Shown: positions 1 through 11,326 of the stretch, in pieces | How positions within the stretch are numbered: position 1 is the first letter of the stretch | Layout: each line of letters opens with the position of its first letter | DNA from: Calcarisporiella thermophila CBS 279.70 | Taxonomy: Eukaryota; Calcarisporiellomycota | Assembly: GCF_041956535.1 (NCBI RefSeq) | Contig: NW_027192204.1 | Location: 437,140-501,139, forward strand | Length of the DNA: 64,000 nt | Reading direction: 5' to 3' | Notes under the pieces: generated by a model | Seen by the model: the letters and a program-made list of their open reading frames with translations, nothing else | What the model was told of the DNA's origin: nothing | Database searches by the model: none | Program-made: the position numbers and the translations under genes

Positions 1-1082
1 AGTTTCATCCAGCGATGATTCTATTGAACGGCCGGTACTGATGCTTTACAAACAGAGGGACGACTCGAAGCGCATCACCATGCAGGTCACTGGGTCCACG
101 ACTTGGCGCCGTGCCGGCATCAAATATCGCCGTAATGAAGCCTTCATCGATGTGATTGAAAAAATCAATCTTCTAATGAGCGCGAAGGGTATTCTACTGC
201 GATCGGACGTGTCGGGCCAGATTATGATGCGCGCATATCTTTCTGGAATTCCGGACTGTAAACTAGGATTGAACGACAGGATGTTGGTGGACTCGAGGAC
301 ACGCGAAAGACATGCGGGGCGGATGAGAGGAGAGGTGGTTGAGATTGATGATTTCCAGTTCCATCAATGCGTGAAACTGGGGAGGGCAGAAGACGATAGA
401 ACCATTGTATTTATCCCGCCGGACGGGGAATTCGAACTGATGAGGTAAATTGTGCAAGCTCGCGCCGACGCTAAAGAAAGAGGCTATGGACCAAACGATT
501 GTTTTTTCTTCTTTTTTATGCTTTAGGTACCGCACGACAGAGAACATTAATCTTCCTTTCCGTGTGGATCCTGTGGTGACAGAGATCGGAAAGACACGGG
601 TCGAGTACAAGATCCGGGTCAAGGCCAACTTCCCTTCCAAGCTCCATGCATCCAATGTTGTGATTAAAATCCCTACCCCTCTCAATGCAGCCAAGGTGGA
701 TGCAAAGGTTACGATGGGGAAAGCAAAGTACACGCCCGCCGAAAACGCGATAATATGGAAGTGCGTGGAGTATAAGGCTGTTACTCGAGCTTCTTCGAAA
801 AGGTTTGCTTAACTCTCGACCTTGGATTGTATCTGCCTATCTAGGATATCTCGGTTTGCCGGCCAGTCCGAATGCACTCTTTCCGGAGAGGCCGAACTGA
901 CCACCATGACGAACAAGAAGGCTTGGTCGCGCCCACCCCTCTCGATGGAATTTCAGGTGCTTATGTTCACCTCCTCAGGGTTGCTGATACGGTATCTGAA
1001 AATTTTCGAGAAGAGCGGCTACCGCAGCGTCAAGTGGGTGCGATACGTAACTATGAACGGAAGCTATCTTATCCGGTTCTGA
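1..1082 (+). CDS. apm4: AP-2 adaptor mu subunit, 3' part
   Basis: Medium (mu) subunit of the AP-2 clathrin adaptor, which selects cargo for endocytosis at the plasma membrane. The reading frame is open from base 2, so the gene starts upstream of the window. I place introns at 445-526 and 761-844. The joined protein follows the mu homology domain of animal AP2M1 closely: KYRRNEAFIDV, FHQCVKL, FIPPDGEFELMRYRTT, RIPTPLN-like KIPTPLN, AENAIIWK and KWVRYV near the end. The N-terminal longin-like half is outside the window. The match to mu2 is clearer than to mu1 or mu3, mainly from the ELMRYRTT stretch, so AP-2 is preferred. Ferritin follows on the same strand. Confidence 0.9.
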
Positions 1083-1426
1083 TGCGAAGGCCTCTCGTAG
1101 TAACACTGCTAGATGCATTGCTTTGTACAAATATATTAATTTCCACCCATCTCTCCACCCTGAATATCCATGTTCAAACGAAGCGAGAAACGTATTATCA
1201 CTCTATTATGGCTCCAAAAGGTTGAATCATAAAAGCAAAAAGGTGACGCGAACGCATGCCCCTTATCCCCCCTTAATCTCAATTAATCCTTTTTCGGCCT
1301 TTAGTCTGGAGTATTATTAAAAATTGAATAGAGATTTGTAAAGCCGATTAGCTCTCTTCGCATTCATTAATCGTCTGGCTTGGAAAAGAAAAAAAAATAA
1401 AATCCGCACACTTAAAGACTCGGTTT

Positions 1427-2026
1427 ATGGCGCATGCAAAGCAGAATTACTCCACGCAGGTGGAGGACACCGTCAACGATCAAATTCACGTGGAGCAGAC
1501 AGCCTCTCACACCTATCGCTTTGATGCCGCCTGGTGCGACAGAGATAATGTAGCATTGCCGGTATGGCGCTTCGCCTGATTTGCCTCCCTCCTCGGAAGA
1601 TGGTTCTGTTTTCATTATCTAATTCTGCAACCATCGTAGGGTCTGGAGAGTTATTTTAGACACAAGACAGAGGAAGAGAGTGAGCGCGCTCAGAAGCTCA
1701 TCTCCTACCAGAATATGCGCGGTGGCCGCGCCATTCTCAAGCAAGTGCCTGCACCAGCCACTGAGCTCCGCTCTCCCAAGAAAGTTGTCGAGGGGAGCTT
1801 GCAGCTCGAGAAAGACGTTAACAAAGCCCTGCTCTCCTTCAGCCTTCAAGCCCAGGAAGCAAAAGATGCTCAACTGGATAACTATGTGAAGCAGAAGTTC
1901 CTTGCCGAACAGGCTGAGTCGATTGAAGAGCTCGCGCGAATGACCACCCAGTTAGAAAGAGTGGGCGCTGATGGGTTGGGGCTTTACATCTGGGACCGGG
2001 ATTTGAAGCACAAGACTAAAGTTTAG
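1427..2026 (+). CDS. Ferritin (H-like, with an altered ferroxidase site)
   Basis: Ferritin subunit, 173 aa, the usual family length; 24 such subunits form an iron-storage cage. Exons are 1427-1561 and 1640-2026, with a 78-bp intron in phase 0. The join gives RDNVALP followed by GLESYFRH and QNMRGGRA, matching human H chain DRDDVALKNFAKYFLH and QNQRGGR without gaps. Ferroxidase ligands equivalent to human E27, Y34, E62, E107 and Q141 are present. H65 is replaced by Arg (EEESERAQ against HEEREHAE). No signal or transit peptide is evident, so a cytosolic protein is likely. Ferritin is absent from the well-studied ascomycete yeasts, which store iron in vacuoles. A poly(A) signal lies 95 bp past the stop. 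Confidence 0.9.
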
Positions 2027-2120
2027 CTCGGGACTGCATGGCGACTCCAACCCGAGGAATTTGCGAAAAGAGGATGAGGTTTGGGGGGTGATAGAGGAGT
2101 GGGGAATTGGTATGCCTTTG

Positions 2121-2126
2121 AATAAA
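2121..2126 (+). terminator. Poly(A) signal AATAAA for ferritin
   Basis: Canonical AATAAA 95 bp downstream of the ferritin stop codon, on the same strand, in otherwise non-coding sequence. Confidence 0.45.
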
Positions 2127-2242
2127 GCAGTATTGATAAGCAAGCGGGGTGAAATAAACCAATGTACTAGTCGGTGCCCATCCTCTTATATGAACCGAGC
2201 AAGAAAAATCTCCCTATTCCTCCTCCTCCTCCTCCTCCTCCC

Positions 2243-2262
2243 CGCCTAGCTCTAGCTAGGCG
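2243..2262. repeat. 9-bp inverted repeat with 2-nt loop beside a (TCC)n tract
   Basis: CGCCTAGCT at 2243-2251 and its exact reverse complement AGCTAGGCG at 2254-2262, separated by CT. The arms follow immediately after a roughly 25-bp TCC/CTC microsatellite. A short hairpin or a chance palindrome is possible; no function can be assigned. Confidence 0.5.
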
Positions 2263-2528
2263 CTGGGTGTATTCTGGCAGGTTGAAAGGAAGGCTCTGTC
2301 ACGTCGCATTATCTTTGCGTCAGTGGCGAAGTTTTCCACGGAGCACCTTTAGGCTCTGATTCCACGATGCGTTTAACTCTATATCGACCTTTTCATTATT
2401 AAGCCATTAGAGGGATTGAGGAATCCTAATAGTGGCTTGGTATTACGTGACAGCAAAAATAAAAAATACCCAGGATAAATTAATGCGTCACACGGTCATT
2501 GCCTCTGTTTTCCAGAGCATTATTGAGT

Positions 2529-4680
2529 ATGGATACCCGTCTCGAGCGTGAGACAGAAGACGACAATGTGGTCACGCCCTACCTCAGCCGCTATCTTCCC
2601 CTTGCCACGTCGCTGAACCCGCTAAAGAAATTCTGCTTTCGCCATCGCCCTGATTCGGCATTAAGACACCGCGCCGATGGGCTCACGATGAGTGAAATGC
2701 AGCGGGTAAAGTACCATGATCAGAATGGGAACAGATCGCGGCCCACTTTCCCTCTATTTTTCTGTGACTAATGTCTGCCTTTCTTTTTTATTTTTGCTCA
2801 GCAACTCGATGAGCTTCCTTTGACGGACCGCCAGGCGATCTCTCAAGTGTGGAGCGTCTTTTCCGCTTCCCCAGCTCCTTACCGCCTCTTGATTCTCAAA
2901 GGTCTTCTCGCCCAGTGCTGCTTCCCCCAGCTTTCCTTTATTCATGGCACAGTGCCCTCGCTGCTGCGCGTGGACTTTATCGCTTATCTCCCTCACGAGC
3001 TTTCGTTAAAAATCCTCTCCTACCTCGACGCAAAATCCCTGTGCCAGGCAGCCCGAGTTAGTCAGACATGGAAGCAGCTTGCAGACGATGATTGTGTGTG
3101 GCATCTTATGTGCAAGCAGCATATTGACAAAAAGTGCATCCGGTGTGGATGGGGACTGCCCCTGATGGATCCTACCAATACAGGGTCCCAGCCCATCAAA
3201 AGAAGTATAGAATCATTAGCATCTTGTCCGCCAGAGTGCTACGACTCCTCCCGGAGTTATGGCGGCGGCTCCATATCTACGGTCGGCCAGTCCGATGTCG
3301 AGCTCCAAACCCATCATCACGAATCATGCTCCTCGAATGCGAGTGGCCCGCCCTTAAAACGCATCAAATCCTCGGCCTACGACTCGAGCTCTCCGATGTC
3401 AACCCCCTCTCCGCCACCACCCGGTACCTCCAAACGCTCGTGGAAGGAAATTTACTCCGAACGTCTTGTGGTTGAACGCAACTGGCGTAAGAACAACCAC
3501 AGGCGGAGAGTGTTCCGAGGGCATAAGGACGGAGTGATGGCACTGCAGCTCGATGAGTGTAAGAATCTGCTGATCACGGGGGGCTACGACTGTACGGTAA
3601 AAGTGTGGGATTTGATGACGGGAGAGTGCATTCGAACCATGACGGGGCATACGCGATGCGTGCGAGCACTGCAGTTTGACTCGTGCAAACTAGGTATGGA
3701 CATATCGCCCTGCAGCTATTGCAAACAAACCCATTTTGTTTTGCTGTATACTAATATGCACCCCTTATTCTTTCCATATCGTCATTAGTAACTGGGTCCA
3801 TGGACAAGACATTGCGGATATGGAATTATCATACTGGAAAGTGCATCCGCGTGTTGGAAGCCCACACGGATGGTATCGTGTGTTTGCACTTTAATAAACA
3901 GATACTTGCAAGGTATGCTCCTGTGTAACCTTTTTTTCGTCGGAATTAAACATCCTAATACTTGGCGTCTGTAGTGGCTCCGTGGATACCACGGCCAAAG
4001 TATACAATTTTGCCACCGGAGAGTGTTTCTCCCTTTACGGACACACAGACTGGGTAAACCACGTCATCATTTTTGAACAACACTCCCTGCTGACCGCCTC
4101 CGATGACACAACGATCCGAATATTCGATCTAACGACGCGCTCATGCACAAGGGTGTTCCGAGGTCATTTAGGCCCCGTGCAATCCATCGCCATTTCCCCC
4201 AAGAGCTTCGAACAAATGTTCCGTATGGAGGCCAACCTCTCCGCGCAGGCGCCAGATCCGCAGCCCAGAAATCCTTCCCTCGACGGCCTATTGTGTGCTC
4301 CTTCACTGCCCCCCCAACAGGCCCCCGCCTCTAGCACTTCGATCGCCACCGAGGACGTCTTGCGCGAGATCTCTGGCCCTATCCTAATATCGGGGTCGCT
4401 TGACAACACAATCAAGATCTGGAGTTATCAAACGGGCGAGTGTCTGCGCACCCTCTTCGGCCATCTTGAAGGCGTTTGGAGCGTGCAATTCGACCGCCTG
4501 CGCCTGGTCTCCTCCGCTCAGGATAGGTCGATCAAAGTGTGGGACTGGAGCAGTGGAAAGTGTTTGCAAACGCTGCTCGCCTCGGCCCCCGTGAATTGTG
4601 TCGCTCTCTCGGACACGAAGATTGTCAGTGGGGCGGAGGATGGGGATGTATATGTTTTCGACTATGGAGTCAAGCGATAG
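2529..4680 (+). CDS. F-box/WD40 protein, Met30/sconB-like SCF subunit
   Basis: Substrate receptor of an SCF ubiquitin ligase, 632 aa. Exons are 2529-2705, 2802-3693, 3789-3912 and 3975-4680. The N-terminal part has ILKGLLAQCCFPQLSFI, then the F-box around residue 122 (LPHELSLKILSYLDAKSLC), then CGWGLPLMD, a set of motifs characteristic of Met30/sconB. WD40 repeats run from about residue 294 to the end; seven can be counted. A low-complexity insertion (about residues 472-533) separates repeats 5 and 6. Met30 in yeast controls sulphur-amino-acid genes through Met4 and also acts in the cell cycle. The same substrate here is an inference. The ATG at 2529 is the first in frame near an Asp/Glu-rich start; a longer N-terminus is possible. 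Confidence 0.9.
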
Positions 4681-4884
4681 GCGAAGAAATGCGAGTGACG
4701 GTTTGAAAGCAGAGAGAGAAAAAAATAATATTAGTGTTCTATAATGATTCTTTCACTCCATTTCAGTTCAAATATTCAATGCCATGCCATCTTTGTATCA
4801 TACTGGGCATTTATGCCCAACTTGTCACTTATATCGTTTATTTATTTTATTTTTTGTTTTCAGTCTACCTCTAATATCTCGATG

Positions 4885-4890
4885 AATAAA
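4885..4890 (+). terminator. Poly(A) signal AATAAA for the Met30-like gene
   Basis: AATAAA about 205 bp downstream of the stop, in AT-rich sequence. The intergenic stretch 4681-5019 contains no other recognisable element. Confidence 0.4.
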
Positions 4891-5019
4891 CCTTGCATAT
4901 ATAGTTCAAAGAATTCACAACTCCGAGACAGGAATGCTGCGCCTCACATCAATTCTCGACTTAATGGAGGTGCACTTTCGGGTGTTTGCCATTGTTTTTC
5001 TTGTATTTTGTGATGCGAG

Positions 5020-6168
5020 ATGATCATAAAAGAGGCGTCGGCAACCAGTGAAGGTAAGTGCTGGAATGATCACGATTTCACCTTGGGAACGGTTAACTGT
5101 ATGGGTAACGCCCTTTGATCTTGGTAGAGGACTCCAATCTCCTAGTGCTTGTGATCGACACTAATCCCTTTATCTGGCATAAGCTCGCTCAGCCGCCAAC
5201 CTCGCTCTCCATCTACGATGCTCTGCATCAGCTGATCATATTCCTGAATGCGCACCTTGCGCTAAAGCACGACAATCTCGTTGCCGTGATTGCCAGTCAT
5301 ACCGGAGAGAGCAAGTTTCTCTATCCGATCCCCAGCATCAATGGATCAACCGTGCCCAACGGGATTGCGGCAAGTGGGGGGACCGCCGAGGGGGGGAATG
5401 AGAGGGGCGCCAATGTATACCAGCAGTTCCGCGAGGTCGATGATCAAGTGGTCAAGAGTGTACGCGAACTGTTTGAAAATGCATCGATCGACGAGAATGC
5501 CGATCACCAAGGAACAAGCTTGATTGCAGGAGCACTCTCCATGGCGCTGTGCTACATTCATCGGATAACTCGCCTGGATGAACTTGGGCGGGTGAAGCCG
5601 CGCATCCTGGTGGTGTCGGTGTCTCCCGATTCCCCCTTCCAGTATATCCCGATCATGAATTGCATTTTCTCGGCACAGAAATCGGTAGGCCTGCCTATGA
5701 AAGATCCTCCTTCTCTTCCTGCCCACTCTCTAATCATCCAACCTTTCCTCTTAGTCCATCCCAGTGGACGTCTGCAAAATCCATGGCGAGGACTCTGTTT
5801 TCCTTCAGCAGGCGGCCAACATCACTGGAGGCGTCTACCTGAAACTAGATGATCAGCTCACTGGCTTGCTTCAGTATCTGCTCTTCAATTTTCTCCCCGA
5901 TCGCTACTCACGGCAATTTCTCTGCCTACCGGGCCAGGACCAGGTGGATTATCGGGCCGCCTGCTTCTGCCACAAGCGCATTATTGACATCGGCTACGTC
6001 TGTTCTGTGTGCCTATCGATTTTCTGCAGCTTCTCGCCGGTGTGCACTACTTGTCGCACCAAGTTTGCCTTTAGAGCCTTGCCCACAGCGGCTCCAGCCG
6101 GAGCGCGAGCCAAGCCGCGCAATGGAAGCGCCCCTGGATCAGGACGATCCACCCCAAGTCACGCCTAG
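5020..6168 (+). CDS. tfb4: TFIIH subunit Tfb4 (p34)
   Basis: Core subunit of general transcription and repair factor TFIIH, 334 aa. Exons are 5020-5053, 5128-5684 and 5755-6168; the first is only 34 nt and supplies the start [12 protein letters not shown] von Willebrand A-like fold begins with [16 protein letters not shown], the standard Tfb4/GTF2H3 opening. Further family stretches include [14 protein letters not shown] and [10 protein letters not shown]. The C-terminus (about residues 266-300) carries the paired-cysteine zinc module CFCHK, CSVC and CTTC, as in the family. A Ser/Pro/Gly-rich tail follows. Length fits the family. The gene lies alone on the plus strand, tail to tail with SET2. 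Confidence 0.93.
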
Positions 6169-6367
6169 GAAAAACAAAGGAGGACTGTAATTGTAAATAG
6201 ATCACTGACGCCTCGCTCTCCTCCCTCCCTCCTCCCTCTTTCCCCCCGCTCTCCCTCGCACCCCATCCTTATGGATAGTTGTTTTCTCGAATGTGCAAAA
6301 GACAACCCACTTCTTCCCCCCTTACCCCCCTCCCCTCAGTCCTACGCTTGTATCATATTCCTTGGCC

Positions 6368-6373
6368 AATAAA
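6368..6373 (+). terminator. Poly(A) signal AATAAA for tfb4
   Basis: AATAAA 200 bp past the tfb4 stop. The whole 6169-6772 interval between the convergent tfb4 and SET2 genes is AT- and A-rich and has no credible gene. Confidence 0.4.
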
Positions 6374-6772
6374 CACGGCTCACACCATATTATTTTTAAC
6401 TTTTGCCAATACATCGACTGGATGCAAAATAGCCTTAGCTCGAGTTCTGAGGAGAAAAAAAATGAAGATTACAAGCATTTCCGTAATAGAGACAATCAAA
6501 TAAAAATACGAAAGAACAAAAAAAAAAAGAAGTCTGAACAGAAATCAAAGGGGGAAACGAGGAGAAAAACCATTATTGTGTAAAGCAAAAGAAAGTAAAA
6601 TTGGCGGGAAAAGGTGAAAAAAAAAGTTAAGAAAATCAAGAAAGGGAGCATGACACTTGAAATAGACCATAATATAATAATTGCATCATCGAGTGAAAAA
6701 TAATAAAAATTTTGTTGGTTTGAGAAGAGTAAACCCGACGCACAGAATCTAGCCTCGCCGTATGGGCCGCTC

Positions 6773-9700
6773 CTAATTTGCCGTTCGCTGAATCAAGGAG
6801 CGCACCTGCTCCTTGACGTACTTGGTGACTTTGAGCTGAACCCTCTCATCCACCGCCTTGAGTCTGCCGGAGAGATATTCTTTGGATCGCATCTCCTTAT
6901 CAACCACAGCATGGGTCAGCTAGAGGATAAACAAAGATATTCCAGGGTTAGTCAGAGGGTCGAGGGGATACAGGCTAGCAGGCATGAGAAGACAAAAAAA
7001 ATCCAACCTTTTTAGCAATCATCTTGTATTTATCGCTCGTCGACTCGTTTTTGAATAAAGCCTCGCCGTACTTGGTGAGAGCCTTTCGCACATAGGGTGC
7101 TAGCTGCTCCTTGAGCTGCTCCTTGGACAATGAATTCGCGGCGGCAGCGGAGTTGTGTTCCGCGTTGGCCGAGAGGTCTCTATGAAATTCGCCTTCTTTC
7201 CGCTTGGCATGGATCGCTTCCTTCAGGTCACTACTTCTGCCCGTAGACTTAGTTGTCGGCGCATCCTTGTCCAGCATGCGATCGCTGTTATCACCCGGTC
7301 CTTGGGAGGGATAGGGTTGTCGCGAGCTATTGGTCTCGGGAGAGTTGTACGAACGACCAGGATACGAGGCATATTGGGCCGAGTCGGGAGTGGTCTGCTC
7401 AGTCACCTTGGGCGGATCCCACTGTGTTTCCTTGGTGACCTCATTGTAATAATATATCCGACCGCCGGGCTCAGAGACCGCCCAATTCCAGCCTTTGGGT
7501 AGCGGAGGCACATTTGGGGCTGCATTGGGAGCTGCATGGTATCCACGATAGCCACTACCAGCACCACGGGGCCCCATCGAAAAGTGAGCTTGTTCGTCTT
7601 GCTTCACAAGAGGAGCTGTGGAGTTGGCGGAGGATGGATCTGTGCGCGGCCGTTTATCTTCGTAACCATACCTTGCTTCTTCGTTGTCGTAGCCGCGTTT
7701 CTGCCAAGGCCTTGATGAGTTTTGATAGGATGGCTGACCGCGAGAGGAGGTGGACTCACTCCACGGGCGCTTGTCCGGGAGCTGTTCGAAAGAGCCATAG
7801 CGACCCTCCTCGTGGCGCCTTGTCTGCTGCCAGGCGACCGGCTCATCTCTTTTAAGGGGGTTGGAGGCGGGTGTAGGGGTTGTCGAATGGGCCGTGGAAT
7901 TGGTCAGCAGAGTCCAAATCTCTTTTGATTTCACATCCTCTTCTAATAAAGAATAATGAACATTTAACCCCATCATGTAAAAAAAACACATCTAAAATTC
8001 AGTATCAACCTTTGGGCTTTCTATCCGGCTCTTGGATTTTAAGTTCGTTCGCTGGGGCAGAGCCTGGAGCACGCTTTGGGATTCGATACACAAGCTCAAG
8101 GTTATCCCAAACACTACGAAGATCCCCTGCCAAGCGCCGGACCTCCTCATCGCTATGCTCGGTGGCCAACCCAGTGATCACATCGAGGAGCTTGTTGTCC
8201 GCCACGGTGTTCCGTTTGTTGAGCTTGATGCGGTCCAATTGCAAAAGCACGGCACGCACAAGATCTGCGTCCACCTTGAATTTTAGAAGCCACATTTTGA
8301 GAATGTTCAAGCCTCTGAACATGAGGAACCGACGTTGAGTTTCACGATCCCACTCCGTTACTTCCAACACCTCCAACAACTTCTGCACCCACTCAGTTTT
8401 AATGTCTGGTCGCAAGGAGAGTCGAAGAAATTCGGAGACATTCTCGGGGTTGAGCGACTACAAGGGGACACATGAATGTTAATTCTCGAAAGAAAGTAGT
8501 CTAGCTGCAGCCTCACACTCACGTCCAACTTATAGTCTTTCCGCCGTAGTTTACCTCTAGTCGAAAAGAGACGGTAGAGTTTTTCGTAGAATTCCTCTGT
8601 TGTTCCGGAAAAGTAAAAAATAAAAGGAAATTAATAAAGTGGCGGAAGAAGCAGGGGGAGAATACGCATACCGTCTTCAATATCTTTGATGTCGGGAAGA
8701 GTGGTTCGCTTCTTCCCTCCAATAATTCCCTTACAATTGGGTTCACCACAATGGCACTCTTGAGCGGTTTTGCTATAGAGAGTAGAGCGAAGATTTTCCA
8801 GCCACAATTATTTTTACAACGAATTCCCAAAATGGTTTTCTTACCCATATCTCTCAAACATATAATCAAAAGTCAACTCGTCACCGGCAGCGATGGCCCG
8901 TTTAGTAAAGATCCCGATACGCAAATGGGAACCCACCGTCCATTTCTGCAGCTCACAGTTCGGGTTACAAGAATGATTGATGAAACGAGCAAGACAGCCT
9001 TTTTTGGTTGCATCAATAACCTAGAGGAAAAGACTTTAGCACTTTGCACAACAAGGGCGAAATGAACTGGAAATGTTGCATCGATCGAATTACCTCATTT
9101 CGTTGCAGACTCATAAAATAGTGATGTGGGAGCTTCTGTTTATCGTATTCCTGCGTGCGCTTTAAAAAATCTTCATACGGAACCACTTCGCCTATGTATT
9201 CCATTACGAAATGATTCCTAGGTTGACAAAAGGGCGGAATATCAGTGGAGGATGCTGGGAGGGTGGTCATGCCATTAACCCTTACCTGCCCAAGTCCTTG
9301 CGGGTTCGTAGCCCGTAGCCTTTCTTTTCTGTCTTGATGACATCCACATCGGCATATTCCTTGCGCTGAAAACTGTGATTGGATAGGTTAATAAGTTCTA
9401 TCTTGATTGAGATGATTGGAAGAGGTAGAGACATTACCGCCTGTTTTTGCAGTGTAACCCGGATGGACAGTTATCTCCACATTCCACCATCAACATCCGG
9501 TTAATGCATTCGCTGCTCTCTCCACAGGCCATCTCATCCTCCTTCAGAAGAGGATCAAAGGTACACTGACAGGGTAGATCCCCATCGGTGCCGTTTTCAG
9601 CAAGCCCGGTATTTCCCTTGTAGATATTGCTGGTGATGTGCACGTACACACCCATCGCCTCCTCGGTCACATCAGGCAGATGTGACACTTTATTTGTGGA

Positions 9701-9934
9701 GGCAACAACCGCTGCCTGAGGTGGAGGGCTGTTCGAATTGGAAGACGAGGAACCATTGGGCGATTCGCTTGCGTTTGGAGATTCCATGTGAGGGAGGAGA
9801 GAGGATGCAATCTTATTTCCGCCTTCCTTATCCGGCTTGAAAATCGTATGATGGGGTGGTGATGGGCTATCAGGAGTAATGACCTGGGTATGAGTGACGC
9901 TAGAAGAAGTTGGGCTCGATGCGGTAGCGAGCAT
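6773..9934 (-). CDS. SET2: Histone H3 lysine-36 methyltransferase Set2
   Basis: Methylates H3K36 during RNA polymerase II elongation; 862 aa from nine exons: 9438-9934, 9286-9372, 9094-9217, 8845-9020, 8672-8772, 8523-8596, 8010-8457, 7008-7942 and 6773-6919. Domain order is a Ser-rich N-terminus, a Cys-rich AWS segment (about 121-165), SET (about 170-294, with [28 protein letters not shown] and [12 protein letters not shown]) and post-SET ([10 protein letters not shown], about 297-306). Then come a middle helical region, a WW domain (about 648-677, GWNW to WDPP) and the C-terminal SRI domain (about 778-862) that binds the phosphorylated polymerase tail. Acceptor choice at 9372 restores [15 protein letters not shown] start at the ATG at 9934; the frame stays open upstream without a better ATG. 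Confidence 0.95.
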
Positions 9935-10413
9935 TAGGAGAAGGTGCAAAAAAAAGGGAAAAGGATGGATGAGCTCGAATGTCAGGTGAAGAATAAATGA
10001 TGCCTCAGAAAATCTGGAGGCAAGGCTAGAGGGCACAGGATCCCGGAACAGCCAAAACTTTGGGAGCACTGTTGAATCGAAGTGGTTGAGTTGTAACTGC
10101 TGCGCTCCTATCGAAACCCACCGTTGTTCAATGGACCAATGATGATAATAAAGTCTTAGGCAATAGGGGATGATATGGACAGAAATCTTGTGTCGATGAA
10201 GAGATGGTTTTTGATATACCAGTGATCAGATGCTCTTGTTGCACACCCTACTCGGATGGTAAAGTAAAAATAAAGTAGACACAAAATTAAGCCACCCATT
10301 TTGAGGCAAAAAAAAAAACCAGGAAATGCCCTACTTGAAGCAAGATCCAACGTTAATCACTGCATTGCACTCCAACACTTTCACCTTAGGTTATCACAAA
10401 ATCCTCGGAGGCG

Positions 10414-11326
10414 ATGGGAGCCGTGCCCCGGGATTTGAGCTGGAGCGAAGATTATGTTGGAGGATATCCCAAAATCACGTACGGTCCCTTAAGCAGCACC
10501 TGGGAGGATCTCACGGAGACTTATGACAGCATTGTGATTGGTGACCATAGCGCAGTCCCCCCAGTGGATGATGATGGGCTTGAACGAGACTTGCCGGCGC
10601 TGCTCCCCGTCGAAAATGTGACCTGGGAAGAGTCTATGCCGATCTTGGAGGATGGTGATATGGACGAGATGCTAATCGGATATACTTTTACTGGTGCTGG
10701 CAGCTTGCTCGTATACGATATTCGTGGCTCCCGAAGTAGCAGTGACTCTGACACGCGCCTTGAGCCAATGCGAGAGGCCTTCTTGTGCATGCCTGGAGAG
10801 ATGCTGAGTCATAATGCGCCCTTGTGTCCGTGCAATAAGCTTGACTCTGCGGCCAGCTGGGAGAGTGGTTGCCCATGGTGCCAGGACCACCCTGATCACG
10901 AAATTACCACTTTACTAGAACTAACTAAGCTTGCGCGACGTGACTGGCAGATAAAATATTACTGTACTGTGGCATGCCGCCGAGTTAGAAGGTCTGTGGT
11001 AATTGGTGTACCTTGCGAACATGGAACAAAGTGGCGGGGTGCTCATTATTATCAGGCCTTTTGTGGAAAAATTACTCACGCACGTTGATACAGTCCATGC
11101 GCTTACCGCCAAGTACTTAACCTTCCCCAAAGGAAAAGATTGGGAACCGATGGGAGCTGCCGTAACATTGGCTCTGGGTATGAGAGTAGATTATCAAAGC
11201 GAGCACGAGTGTTCCCTATGCGCAACACGTAGGGCTGCAGCCGTAGAGGCTCATGTGGTTGTGGATCCACTCCTTGAGAGAACTGGTGACTACTTTGAAC
11301 TTTACCGCGTGCTCCAAGTGGTATAG
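10414..11326 (+). CDS. Orphan Cys-rich acidic protein
   Basis: No family recognised. Model: exon 10414-10991, intron 10992-11055 (GT-CAG, 64 bp), exon 11056-11326, giving 282 aa. Without splicing the first frame ends at 11088 (224 aa). The N-terminal 120 residues are acidic. A Cys/His cluster follows (LCPC, CPWC, then DHPDHE), then a second cluster HECSLCATRR, which together resemble a metal-binding module. The start is 479 bp from the divergent SET2 start, so a shared promoter is possible. Sequence past 11326 keeps short open stretches in shifted frames, which suggests further exons or decay. Confidence is moderate that something here is or was coding, and low on structure. Confidence 0.45.

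Larger units (their letters stand above)
2027..2528. other. Intergenic: ferritin 3' end and Met30-like 5' region
   Basis: No gene seen. It holds a poly(A) signal, a CTC-triplet tract at about 2217-2242 and, directly after it, a perfect 9-bp inverted repeat. The last 100 bp are AT-rich and probably form the promoter and leader of the next gene. Confidence 0.6.

Noticed and set aside
872-1225. Plus-strand open frame over the AP-2 mu 3' end
   Set aside because: It overlaps the conserved mu exon in another frame and has no family features.
9935-10069. Longer Set2 N-terminus
   Set aside because: The frame is open but starts at GTG, and its hydrophobic composition looks like translated leader; ATG at 9934 preferred.
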